A stretch of DNA of 64,000 nt from an uncultured Chryseobacterium sp. (GTDB taxonomy: Bacteria > Bacteroidota > Bacteroidia > Flavobacteriales > Weeksellaceae): positions 1 to 64,000 of the forward strand of contig CAJYWD010000011.1 of NCBI GenBank assembly GCA_913778505.1. The letters are read 5' to 3'. Below, in pieces: positions 18,923 to 27,196 of this stretch (its first letter is position 1; every line of letters begins with the position of its first letter). The notes beneath the pieces are model-generated. The model saw only the letters and a program-made list of their open reading frames with translations. It was not told the origin of the DNA and did not search any database. A program made the translations under genes and the position numbers.

Positions 18923-20575
18923 ATGGATTTTAAAAACTTCAAGATGCCTTACAGCATCAATCCAAATTACTCTAAAAGAACAGCATACTTCTCTATGGAA
19001 TTTGCCATAGACCAGGCACTGAAGATCTACAGTGGCGGACTGGGATTCCTCGCTGGCTCGCACATGAGAAGCGCTTATAACCTTAAACAGGACTTTGTAG
19101 GCATCGGGATTTTATGGAAATATGGCTATTATGACCAAAGCAGAAATGCAGACCAGACGCTCAATCCTATCTGGACAAAAAAAATGTACAGCTTTCTGGA
19201 AGATACGGGCATCAAATTCCAGATAGAAATCCATAATGCTCCGGTCTGGGTCAAGGTCTGGTATCTTGCACCAGAAACCTTCAAAACATGCCCGATGTTT
19301 TTCCTGAGCACCGACGTTCCGGAAAACGATCATATCTCCAAAACCATTTGTCATAAACTTTACGACGCTAACGAATCTACAAAACTCGCACAATACATTC
19401 TTCTGGGAAAAGGTGGTGCCAAGCTTCTGGATGAGATGAATTTTGAGAGAGACATCTATCACCTCAATGAAGCGCACGGATTGCCTGCAGCCTTTTATCT
19501 TCTAAGAAAATATGGTGGAGATCTTGCCAAAGTGAAAGAAAAACTGGTTTTTACCACACACACACCGGAAGAAGCCGGAAACGAAAAGCACAACATCCAT
19601 CTTTGTCACGATATGTCCTACTTCTGCGGACTGAATATTGACGAAGTCAAAAAAATTGAAGGTGTAGAGGACGACCGTTTTAATCACTCGCTCTGCGCCC
19701 TGAGAATGTCCAGGATTTCAAATGCCGTATCGCAGCTTCATGGCGAAGTCTCCCGCGATATGTGGAGCAAATATCCGGGCATCTGCGAAATCAAATCCAT
19801 CACCAACGCACAGGAATTTAAATACTGGGCCGATAAACCCCTTTACGACGCCAAGGATGAAAGTGACGATGCGCTCTTCGATTACCGGAAAAAACATTTG
19901 AAGAATAGAATGTTTAAGCTGGTGGCAGACCAGACAGGGAAATTGTTCGATCCTAATGTGCTCACCATAGTCTGGGCAAGGCGTTTCGCAGGTTACAAAA
20001 GAGCAGATCTACTTCTGGCCGATAAGGAACGTTTCCGCAAAATGCTTGAAAACAGCGAACATCCCGTGCAGATTATCTGGGCAGGAAAGCCTTATCCAAT
20101 GGACTACAATGCCATTTCGACTTTCAATAATCTGGTGGAGGAAAGCAAGCATCATAAAAATATGGCAGTGCTTACAGGCTATGAATTGTCTCTAAGCAAA
20201 TCCCTGAAACAAGGCTCTGACATCTGGCTGAACAATCCGCGTGTGCCGAGAGAAGCGTCCGGAACCAGCGGAATGACTGCCGCAATGAACGGCTCTGTTA
20301 ATCTTTCTACAGACGATGGATGGATTCCTGAGTTTGCCAGAACAGGCGAAAATTCATTCGTGGTGCCAAAAGCCGACTATAACAATTGGCCGCCTCTGGA
20401 ACAGGACAACTTTGATCTGAAAAACTTATACGAAATTCTGGAAAACGAAATCATTCCTACGTACTACGACCACCCGAACAAGTGGCGCAAAATCGTACAG
20501 ACGGCAATGGATGATGTAAAGATCCAGTTCGGCAGCGATAGAATGGCGGATGAATATTATAAACTGCTGTACTAA
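18923..20575 (+). CDS. glgP: Alpha-glucan family phosphorylase (short GT35 form)
   Basis: 550-aa cytosolic enzyme of the glycogen/maltodextrin phosphorylase family, which releases glucose 1-phosphate from alpha-1,4-glucans. It is the short form, well below the roughly 830 aa of classical phosphorylases. Visible family motifs are VFTTHTPEEAGNEKH (residues about 210-225), VWARRFAGYKRADLLL near 350 with the phosphate-site Arg and Lys, and EASGTSGMTAAMNG near 450. In the last motif the residue aligning with the pyridoxal-phosphate lysine of rabbit phosphorylase (EASGTGNMK) is Thr, so cofactor use is uncertain. A strong terminator follows. No other glycogen gene is adjacent. The alternative is a retaining glycosyltransferase of related fold. 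Confidence 0.8.
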   Translation: MDFKNFKMPYSINPNYSKRTAYFSMEFAIDQALKIYSGGLGFLAGSHMRSAYNLKQDFVGIGILWKYGYYDQSRNADQTLNPIWTKKMYSFLEDTGIKFQIEIHNAPVWVKVWYLAPETFKTCPMFFLSTDVPENDHISKTICHKLYDANESTKLAQYILLGKGGAKLLDEMNFERDIYHLNEAHGLPAAFYLLRKYGGDLAKVKEKLVFTTHTPEEAGNEKHNIHLCHDMSYFCGLNIDEVKKIEGVEDDRFNHSLCALRMSRISNAVSQLHGEVSRDMWSKYPGICEIKSITNAQEFKYWADKPLYDAKDESDDALFDYRKKHLKNRMFKLVADQTGKLFDPNVLTIVWARRFAGYKRADLLLADKERFRKMLENSEHPVQIIWAGKPYPMDYNAISTFNNLVEESKHHKNMAVLTGYELSLSKSLKQGSDIWLNNPRVPREASGTSGMTAAMNGSVNLSTDDGWIPEFARTGENSFVVPKADYNNWPPLEQDNFDLKNLYEILENEIIPTYYDHPNKWRKIVQTAMDDVKIQFGSDRMADEYYKLLY

Positions 20576-20600
20576 TTACCAATGACCAAAAAAACTTGAG

Positions 20601-20627
20601 CCTTCCGGATATCCGGAAGGTTTTTTT
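20601..20627 (+). terminator. Intrinsic terminator after the phosphorylase
   Basis: Perfect palindrome CCTTCCGGATATCCGGAAGG followed by seven T, 26 bases past the stop codon. Confidence 0.9.
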
Positions 20628-20665
20628 ATGCCGAAAAAATATTATCTTTAAATTCAAATACACCA

Positions 20666-21325
20666 ATGATGATTTTCGATTTTCTATTTCCCAACCGCTG
20701 TCTGAACTGCAATAAGCTTATCGACAAAGATGAAGTCATCTGCGAAATTTGTCTGGAGAAGGTCAATTTTACACACCATCATTTTGCTGCTAACAATTCT
20801 TTGATGGAGAAAGTCAGGCTGATGGCACCTTTGGGACATGCTTACTCTCTTTTCTATTATGAAAAGGGCAGCCTGGCTCAGCACATCATTCATACGCTCA
20901 AATACAATCATCGGGAAAAGATCGGAAAAATCCTAGCTAAATGGGTCTGGGAAAGAATTGATTTTAAGGACTGCAAACCAGACCTCATCATCACGGTTCC
21001 GTTGCATCCTAGAAAATTAAAGCAGCGCGGCTACAACCAGCTTCATTTGTTTGCCAATGAGTTGTCAAAGCACTTTCAAATTCCTGTTAATCACCATTTT
21101 CTCCGGCGAACAAAACACTCCCGGGCACAGGCCAGTAAAAACCAATCCGAACGCCTCAAAACAAAAAATGCCTATCAACTGACCGAAACGATCAGCGATA
21201 AGCATATTCTCTTGATTGATGATGTTTACACCACCGGAAACACCATTTCCAATATCGCCTGGGAAATCCTAAACAATTCCAAAAACGTCAGAATCAGCAT
21301 TCTGGTCATGGCAATGGATGTTTAG
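20666..21325 (+). CDS. comF: ComF family phosphoribosyltransferase-like protein
   Basis: 219-aa protein (218 if the second Met is used). The N-terminus has a Cys4 zinc-finger pattern (CLNC, then CEIC). The C-terminal half is a type I phosphoribosyltransferase domain with the PRPP loop LLIDDVYTTGNT near residue 185. ComF proteins are linked to DNA uptake in naturally competent bacteria, where they act in the cytosol; the biochemical reaction is not settled. It is convergent with upp, another PRPP enzyme, but unrelated in function. The stop codon runs directly into a 7-bp tandem array. Confidence 0.9.
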   Translation: MMIFDFLFPNRCLNCNKLIDKDEVICEICLEKVNFTHHHFAANNSLMEKVRLMAPLGHAYSLFYYEKGSLAQHIIHTLKYNHREKIGKILAKWVWERIDFKDCKPDLIITVPLHPRKLKQRGYNQLHLFANELSKHFQIPVNHHFLRRTKHSRAQASKNQSERLKTKNAYQLTETISDKHILLIDDVYTTGNTISNIAWEILNNSKNVRISILVMAMDV

Positions 21326-21387
21326 TTGATGGGGAATAGTTGATGGTTGATGGTTGATGGTTGATAGTTGATGGTTGATGGTAAATG
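21325..21387. repeat. Nine-unit heptamer array (GTTGATG)
   Basis: A strict 7-bp phase of GTTGATG with a few variant units (GGGAATA, GTTGATA, GTAAATG) begins at the last base of the comF stop codon. The same style of array occurs at 39074-39256 and 63734-63775 with a different heptamer. Confidence 0.8.
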
Positions 21388-21457
21388 AATATGATTGATA
21401 ACTGAAGTTTTTCGAACATATTATTTATCATTCATTGTTCATCAACTAGCATTTAGA

Positions 21458-22108
21458 TTACCTCTGCAGCTTCTCGCCGTAGGACAGATCTCCTGCATCG
21501 CCCAGACCTGGCGTGATGTAACCTTTTGAAGTTAATTGCTCATCCAGCGCGCCAATCCAAATTTTCGCCTGCGGATAGGCATTCTGAATGGTTTCAACGC
21601 CTTGTCTGCTGGCAATTGCTGCAACAATATGAATGGAAGTCGGTTTTCCGTTGGTCAATAAATCTTTAATCGCTTCAATCAAAGATGCACCTGTGGCCAG
21701 CATCGGATCAGCTACGATAAGCGGCCGGCCGTCCAGTTTTGGACAAGTCAAATAATCTTGTTTGATGGAAAAATAATCGTTGGCGTCGTGCTTTCTATAA
21801 GCCGCCACAAATCCGCAATCTGCCTTATCGAAATAATTCAAAATCCCTTGAAACAAAGGAACGCCGGCTCTCAGAATAGTCGTAATCACAGGCTGTGTTT
21901 CGATTTCTTTAACTTTGATTTTATCAAGCGGCGTTGTGATTTCAATATCTTTTTGGTCTAATGTTTTGCTGATTTCGAAAGCGGCAATTTCGCCAATTCG
22001 CTCCATATTTCTGCGGAATTTCATTCGGTCCTGCTGAACATCGACATTTCTTAAATCATTAATCCAGGAATTGACAAGCGAGAAGTTTTCTGAAAGTATC
22101 GTTAACAT
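21458..22108 (-). CDS. upp: Uracil phosphoribosyltransferase
   Basis: 216-aa salvage enzyme converting uracil and PRPP to UMP in the cytosol. The PRPP-binding loop VADPMLATGASLIEAI (residues about 133-148) and the uracil-site segment YITPGLGDAGDLSYG near the C-terminus are both present. Length is normal for the family. It is convergent with comF; the four-helix-bundle gene lies just upstream on the same strand. Confidence 0.96.
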   Translation of the reverse strand: MLTILSENFSLVNSWINDLRNVDVQQDRMKFRRNMERIGEIAAFEISKTLDQKDIEITTPLDKIKVKEIETQPVITTILRAGVPLFQGILNYFDKADCGFVAAYRKHDANDYFSIKQDYLTCPKLDGRPLIVADPMLATGASLIEAIKDLLTNGKPTSIHIVAAIASRQGVETIQNAYPQAKIWIGALDEQLTSKGYITPGLGDAGDLSYGEKLQR

Positions 22109-22142
22109 AAATGATGTGTTGATTTGTTAATTTGGTGATTTG

Positions 22143-22514
22143 TTAATTCTTCTTTGATGATGAAATTATCTTTGATAAAAGTTTCTGGATACTCAATAAT
22201 CTTAATTTTAGATTTTCATTAAAAGGATAGCTTTCAGATTTTTCACATAATATCAACCAATATTCTGTCTCTTTAGCTTCTTTATCTGCAATTTTTAATT
22301 TATGAATAAAATCTGCTCTGCTTTCAGAACTCTGAGCTTCAAAAATATTAGCTCCTACAGAAGTTCCGGATTTCAATAACTGATTTGCAATTACATATTT
22401 TCTCATCGATTCCAATTGTTCCGCAAAAACAATAATTTCGAGTGAAAACTGAATACTTAATTCTAAAACTTCATTTCTTTTTTCCATCATAAAATTATCG
22501 AATTGTCTAATCAA
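22143..22514 (-). CDS. Four helix bundle protein (S23/IVP type)
   Basis: 123 aa (about 114 if started at MEKRNEVLEL). It matches the small four-helix-bundle family first seen in intervening sequences of 23S rRNA. Diagnostic segments are LLKSGTSVGANIFEAQSSES and DFIHKLKIADKEAKETEYWL. The cellular role of free-standing members is unknown. It sits between upp and der and is bordered on the upp side by TTGATTTGTTAATTTG-type repeats, as if inserted between two housekeeping genes. Confidence 0.85.
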   Translation of the reverse strand: MIRQFDNFMMEKRNEVLELSIQFSLEIIVFAEQLESMRKYVIANQLLKSGTSVGANIFEAQSSESRADFIHKLKIADKEAKETEYWLILCEKSESYPFNENLKLRLLSIQKLLSKIISSSKKN

Positions 22515-22531
22515 CCCATCAACTGATTATC

Positions 22532-23839
22532 CTATTTCTGTCTGAAATAAACCTCAATCGGAACACCGGTAAAACCGAAATGTTTCCTCAACTGATTTTC
22601 TGTAAAACGTTTGTAAGGCTCTTTCACGTATTGCGGAAGATTGCAGAAGAATACGAACTGCGGACTTGGCGTCGGCAGCTGTACGCAATATTTGATTTTA
22701 ATATATTTTCCCTTGATGGCCGGTGGTGGCGTCGCTTCGAAGACCGGAAGCATTACCTCATTCAGCTTGGAGGTTTTGATTTTTTTCTTTCTGTCCTCAT
22801 AAACCTGCATCGCCATTTCTACAGCTTTCAGGATTCTCTGCTTCGTTAATGCCGAGATAAAAAGAATTGGAATATCGCTGAACTGGCCAATTTTATGTCG
22901 GATAGCAGCTTCAAAATCACGCGTGGTGTTGGTCTCTTTCTCTACCAAATCCCATTTGTTCACCAGAATCACGATTCCTTTCCGGTTTTTCTGAGCCAGA
23001 CCAAAAATGTTCATATCCTGAGATTCCCACCCAAGCGTAGCATCTACCATAATGATGACGACATCAGAATACTCAATGGAACGGATGGAACGCATCACGG
23101 AATAGAATTCCAAATCCTCGGAAACTTTTGCTTTTCTACGCATTCCGGCCGTATCGACAAGTACAAACTCGTGCCCGAATTTATTATAAAGTGTCTGGAT
23201 GCTGTCTCTGGTGGTTCCAGCAACATCGGTTACGATATTCCTCTCAACATCCAGAAGCGCATTGGTCAACGTTGATTTTCCAACATTCGGACGCCCGGCG
23301 ATGGTGATTTTTGGCAAACCTTCAAACGGGTCTTTATAGTCCGTTGTCGGGAAGTCCTTAACAATCTGGTCCAGCAGTTCACCTGTTCCGGAACCTGTCG
23401 CAGATGACAAGGTGAAATATTTTTCGATGCCTAACTGATAAAACTCTGTCGCATCAATCTCTTCTTTGGCAGAATCGACTTTATTAATGGTAATGTAAAC
23501 GGGTTTGTTAGAACGGCGCAGCATCTCGTGGATTTCGTAGTCCGTATCTGTAAGACCTTCTTCCACGTTCAGCATAAAAATAATGGAAGTAGCCTCGTCA
23601 ATGGCCAGCTGAACCTGTTTTGAAATTTCCTCCTGGAACACATCTTCCGTATTCACCTCATAACCGCCCGTATCGATCACGGTAAACTCTACACCATTCC
23701 AGTCCGATTTTCCGTAATGACGGTCACGCGTGACACCGGCAGTAGAATCTACGATGGCTTCTCTCCTTTCCAGTAAACGGTTAAATAATGTGGATTTTCC
23801 GACGTTAGGACGTCCTACGATTGCAACAATATTGCTCAT
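22532..23839 (-). CDS. der: Ribosome biogenesis GTPase Der (EngA)
   Basis: 435-aa GTPase needed for assembly of the 50S ribosomal subunit. Two tandem GTPase domains are visible. The first has GRPNVGKSTLFNRLL at residues about 8-22 and DTGG near 57. The second has GRPNVGKSTLTNALL near 182, DTAG near 230 and NKWD near 294. A C-terminal KH-like domain follows, ending in GVPIEVYFRQK. Length is normal. A promoter candidate lies about 160 bases upstream of the start. Confidence 0.97.
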   Translation of the reverse strand: MSNIVAIVGRPNVGKSTLFNRLLERREAIVDSTAGVTRDRHYGKSDWNGVEFTVIDTGGYEVNTEDVFQEEISKQVQLAIDEATSIIFMLNVEEGLTDTDYEIHEMLRRSNKPVYITINKVDSAKEEIDATEFYQLGIEKYFTLSSATGSGTGELLDQIVKDFPTTDYKDPFEGLPKITIAGRPNVGKSTLTNALLDVERNIVTDVAGTTRDSIQTLYNKFGHEFVLVDTAGMRRKAKVSEDLEFYSVMRSIRSIEYSDVVIIMVDATLGWESQDMNIFGLAQKNRKGIVILVNKWDLVEKETNTTRDFEAAIRHKIGQFSDIPILFISALTKQRILKAVEMAMQVYEDRKKKIKTSKLNEVMLPVFEATPPPAIKGKYIKIKYCVQLPTPSPQFVFFCNLPQYVKEPYKRFTENQLRKHFGFTGVPIEVYFRQK

Positions 23840-24182
23840 AAAATTTGTTTCTCTGATTTAATCATCAGGAAAAATATCGATTTAGACTAAGTGAACTTTA
23901 AATTGTTAAAATTAAAACTCCCTCAAAAAAAATCAGTTTCTCCGATTTTAAATCTTGATTAAGAATGGGTTACTCCGACTTTCGGAGCCCAAAATTTTTG
24001 CAAAGATACGAAATTTGGCACGAGTTACAAGATGGAGATTCTTGATGCTTGCCATTTATATACCGAAAGATGGCACCTTTTAATAGGAGATGACAGACCA
24101 TAGTCTCAACTTATTTGAAAAAGCGACTTCAAAACAACATCAACTTGGAAAGCTTTTTGTAATTTTATATAAAATTCGAACT
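23840..24182. other. Divergent intergenic region der / haem-binding gene
   Basis: About 340 bases without a convincing gene. It contains the der promoter candidate near 24001-24030. The track extends the plus-strand ORF to 24090, but the signal-anchor Met at 24183 is the better start, leaving this stretch noncoding. Confidence 0.5.
24001..24030 (-). promoter_or_regulatory. Candidate promoter of der (TTG-N19-TATCTTTG)
   Basis: On the minus strand TTG and TATCTTTG are separated by 19 bases. This agrees with the flavobacterial consensus TTG-N17-23-TAnnTTTG. It would give der a leader of about 155 bases. Confidence 0.55.
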
Positions 24183-24644
24183 ATGAAAAAAGTACTGATT
24201 GTTCTGTTAATGGCAATGATCATCATCCAGTTTTTTCCGATTGACAAAACCAATCCTCCGCTCAATGAGGGAATGGACTTCCTACGGATCAAGAACACGC
24301 CGGAACCCATCGCAAAAATCATCCGAAACTCTTGCTACGACTGCCATTCCAACGAATCCCGATATCCATATTACAGTAACATCCAGCCTTTTGCCTGGCT
24401 GGTTAAAAATCATATTGACGAAGGTAGAAAAGAGCTTAACTTTTCCACTTTTGCGACCTATGACAAAAAAAGACAGGCCCATAAACTGGAAGAATCGGCT
24501 GAAATGCTGGAAAATAAAGAAATGCCATTAGAAAGCTATCTAATTATGCATTCCGATGCCAAACTTACTGATGAGCAGCGTAAGCAGTTGGCACAATATT
24601 TCAAGAATATCCAGAAAGAAATTGAAAGCGCCAACACGTTATGA
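24183..24644 (+). CDS. Haem-binding domain protein (c-type, membrane anchored)
   Basis: 153 aa from MKKVLIVLLMAM; the 31 extra codons in the track lack any signal sequence. An N-terminal hydrophobic segment exports or anchors it facing the periplasm. Residues about 55-75 read NSCYDCHSNESRYPYYSNIQP, with one CxxCH haem-attachment motif, typical of the Haem_bd family. Probably a small electron-transfer or redox-sensing cytochrome; no partner oxidase is adjacent. Its stop codon overlaps the start of the DCC gene by four bases (ATGA), so the two are probably translationally coupled. Confidence 0.85.
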   Translation: MKKVLIVLLMAMIIIQFFPIDKTNPPLNEGMDFLRIKNTPEPIAKIIRNSCYDCHSNESRYPYYSNIQPFAWLVKNHIDEGRKELNFSTFATYDKKRQAHKLEESAEMLENKEMPLESYLIMHSDAKLTDEQRKQLAQYFKNIQKEIESANTL

Positions 24645-25063
24645 TCACAGAACTAGCATCCAGCTTTAAGAACAAATATATTGTTTTCTATGACGGGGAA
24701 TGTGGATTCTGCAACCATTGGGTACAATGGATTCTGGAGCGGGATGAAAAAGACAACTTTCTGTTCTCTTCTCTGCAATCTGAATTTGGTCAACAATTTC
24801 TAAATGAAAGAAATCTTCCTAATCAGGTTTTTGACACGCTGTATCTATGGAAACCGCAAAGTTTCTATCTTACTAAATATCAGGCAATTTTGAAAATCTC
24901 CAGCGAATTGGGTGGCATTTATTCTCTGGTATCTGTAGGTAAAATCATTCCGGATTTTATAGGAAATCGGTTTTATAACTTGATTTCAAGAAACAGAAAA
25001 AAACTAGCCGCAAATCAATGTTTTCTTCCTAATGAGCAGCAGAGAAAAAAATTTCTGAATTAA
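24641..25063 (+). CDS. DCC family thiol-disulfide oxidoreductase-like protein
   Basis: 140 aa. The N-terminal FYDGECGFCNHWVQWI carries the family-defining D-x-x-C-x-x-C thioredoxin-like motif, and VSVGKIIPDFIGNRFYN follows in the C-terminal half. The family is predicted to be redox-active, but its substrates are unknown. Start overlap with the haem-binding gene suggests a two-gene redox operon. Confidence 0.9.
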   Translation: MITELASSFKNKYIVFYDGECGFCNHWVQWILERDEKDNFLFSSLQSEFGQQFLNERNLPNQVFDTLYLWKPQSFYLTKYQAILKISSELGGIYSLVSVGKIIPDFIGNRFYNLISRNRKKLAANQCFLPNEQQRKKFLN

Positions 25064-25125
25064 TAATTTTATCAGAAATAAGCAGTGCCGGATTTCCGAC
25101 TTAGAACTTTGACCGTTAAATGTTT

Positions 25126-25133
25126 TATATTTG
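25126..25133 (+). promoter_or_regulatory. Candidate -7 box (TATATTTG) of the DUF4290-murA operon
   Basis: Exact TAnnTTTG match, 7 bases before the ATG at 25141. This also argues that the upstream in-frame Met at 25120 is not used. A TTTG occurs at 25108 but only 14 bases away. Confidence 0.55.
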
Positions 25134-25140
25134 CACCATT

Positions 25141-25800
25141 ATGGAATATAATACCGACAGAACACAGCTAATAATGCCCGAATACGGGCGCCACATACAG
25201 CAGCTGGTGGAGCATTGTAAAAGCCTTACAACCAAGGAAGAACGAAACGAGATGGCTCTGGCAATTGTAGAATTCATGGGTCAGCGTAACCCGCATCTTC
25301 GCGACGAGGAAAATTACAAACATAAACTGTGGGATCATCTCTTCATCCTGGCAGATTATGATCTGGATGTCGATTCGCCCTACACCATTGTTACCAGAGA
25401 AGAACTGGCAGAACGTCCGCGGAGAATGGACTACCCTTCATTTGACAACGATTATAAATTTTATGGTAAAAGTATTCTCCAGCTTATTGAAATGGCAATA
25501 AAATTGGATGAAGGTGATGAGAAGGATGCTCTTATTCAGGTAATTGCAAACAATATGAAGAAATCTTACAATGTCTACAATAAGGAGCATGTAAGTGATG
25601 ACGTCATCTTCCGCCATCTGAAAGATTTATCTGATCATCAGCTGGATCTTACAGGACTGGATTCTCTGGACAAAAGTAAAATCTACTACGCTACCAACCG
25701 AAACCAGAACAACAACAGGAATAATACTAACAGAAACCAAAATAATAACAATAACAAAAGGAAAAACAATTTCCAAAATCATAAAAACAAGAGAAGATAA
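25141..25800 (+). CDS. DUF4290 domain protein
   Basis: 219 aa from MEYNTDRTQLIMPEYG, chosen over the track start because the -7 box lies between them. The first 180 residues match DUF4290, a family seen next to murA in Bacteroidota. The function is unknown. The C-terminal 35 residues are a low-complexity Asn/Lys/Arg tail (NRNQNNNRNN, KRKNNFQNHKNKRR), strongly basic and likely disordered, possibly contacting nucleic acid. The stop codon shares one base with the murA start (TAATG), so both are expected to be cotranslated. Confidence 0.9.
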   Translation: MEYNTDRTQLIMPEYGRHIQQLVEHCKSLTTKEERNEMALAIVEFMGQRNPHLRDEENYKHKLWDHLFILADYDLDVDSPYTIVTREELAERPRRMDYPSFDNDYKFYGKSILQLIEMAIKLDEGDEKDALIQVIANNMKKSYNVYNKEHVSDDVIFRHLKDLSDHQLDLTGLDSLDKSKIYYATNRNQNNNRNNTNRNQNNNNNKRKNNFQNHKNKRR

Positions 25801-27107
25801 TGAGCGGAGCTTTCGAAATACGAGGAGGAAAAAGATTAAGCGGTGAGATTACACCACAGGGCGCAAAGAATGAAGCTTTGCAGATTCTCTGTGCAGTATT
25901 GCTGACCGGGGATGAAGTGCGCATTACCAATATTCCCGATATTAAAGATGTGAATAAACTGATTGAGATTCTCCAGGATTTCAATGTCAAGGTCACTAAA
26001 AACGGTAAGGGTGATTATACTTTCAAATCTGATGAAGTCAACTTCGATTATATCAAATCCAATGAATTTAAAAAAGACGGCGCCAAACTAAGAGGTTCTG
26101 TAATGATCCTCGGCCCGATGCTGGCGCGTTTTGGAGAAGCTTACATGCCAACGCCTGGCGGAGACAAGATCGGCAGACGACGTCTTGACACGCACTTCCA
26201 AGGTTTCGTGGAATTGGGCGCCGAGTTCAGTTTTGATGAAGAAGACCAATATTATTCTCTGAAAGCCAAAGAACTGACCGGGAAATTTATTTTGCTGGAA
26301 GAAGCTTCCGTTACAGGTACGGCAAACATCGTAATGGCTGCGGTTTTAGCCAAAGGAAAAACCAGAATTTATAACGCTGCGTGTGAACCTTACCTTCAGC
26401 AACTCTGCAAAATGCTGAACAGAATGGGTGCCAACATCACCGGAATCGGCTCCAATCTTCTAACCATCGAAGGTGTGGAAAAATTACACGGCACAGAACA
26501 TACCATGCTGCCAGATATGGTGGAGATCGGTTCCTGGATTGGCCTGGCAGCCATGACCAAATCAGAAATCACCATCAAAAATGTAAATTGGAACCAATTA
26601 GGCGTTATTCCAAATACATTCAGAAAACTCGGGATCCAGCTGGAACAGCGAGGTGACGATATTTACATACCTTCGCAGGAGAATTACAAAGTTCAAAAGT
26701 TTATAGACGGATCGATTCTTACGGTGTCTGATGCGCCTTGGCCCGGCTTTACGCCGGATCTGTTGTCCATAATATTAGTGGTTGCAACTCAGGCAAAAGG
26801 CTCTGTTCTGATTCATCAGAAAATGTTCGAAAGCCGTTTGTTCTTCGTGGATAAACTGATCGACATGGGTGCACAAATCATTCTTTGTGATCCGCATCGT
26901 GCCACAGTAATCGGCATGAATCAGGAAACACCATTACGAGGTACAACAATGGTTTCGCCAGACATCCGTGCAGGAAATGCATTATTGATCGCTGCTCTAT
27001 CCGCCGAAGGAAAATCAGTCATTCAGAACATTGAACAGATAGACCGAGGTTACGAAAATATCGACGAAAGACTTAGAGCAATCGGTGCGGATATCAGAAG
27101 AATATAA
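25800..27107 (+). CDS. murA: UDP-N-acetylglucosamine 1-carboxyvinyltransferase
   Basis: 435-aa cytosolic enzyme for the first committed step of peptidoglycan synthesis, transferring enolpyruvate from PEP to UDP-GlcNAc. Family motifs include GAKNEALQILCA near residue 20 and the active-site loop TPGGDKIGRRRLDTH near 118. In that loop the catalytic Cys of most MurA proteins (PGGCTIG in E. coli, Cys115) is Asp. Cys-to-Asp MurA enzymes are active and insensitive to fosfomycin in other bacteria, so intrinsic resistance is expected here. It follows DUF4290 directly and ends at a bidirectional terminator. Confidence 0.95.
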   Translation: MSGAFEIRGGKRLSGEITPQGAKNEALQILCAVLLTGDEVRITNIPDIKDVNKLIEILQDFNVKVTKNGKGDYTFKSDEVNFDYIKSNEFKKDGAKLRGSVMILGPMLARFGEAYMPTPGGDKIGRRRLDTHFQGFVELGAEFSFDEEDQYYSLKAKELTGKFILLEEASVTGTANIVMAAVLAKGKTRIYNAACEPYLQQLCKMLNRMGANITGIGSNLLTIEGVEKLHGTEHTMLPDMVEIGSWIGLAAMTKSEITIKNVNWNQLGVIPNTFRKLGIQLEQRGDDIYIPSQENYKVQKFIDGSILTVSDAPWPGFTPDLLSIILVVATQAKGSVLIHQKMFESRLFFVDKLIDMGAQIILCDPHRATVIGMNQETPLRGTTMVSPDIRAGNALLIAALSAEGKSVIQNIEQIDRGYENIDERLRAIGADIRRI

Positions 27108-27160
27108 TTTCGTTGATGGTTTTTGGTTGTCAGTTGATGGCTGAAAATCATTCTTAAAAT

Positions 27161-27196
27161 AAAAAAGGAAGCTCAATCAAGAAGCTTCCTTTTTTT
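27161..27196. terminator. Bidirectional terminator between murA and the NIL gene
   Basis: Stem AAAAAAGGAAGCT / AGCTTCCTTTTTT with flanking A and T runs works on both strands. The last codons and the stop codon of the minus-strand NIL gene lie inside this hairpin. Confidence 0.88.
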
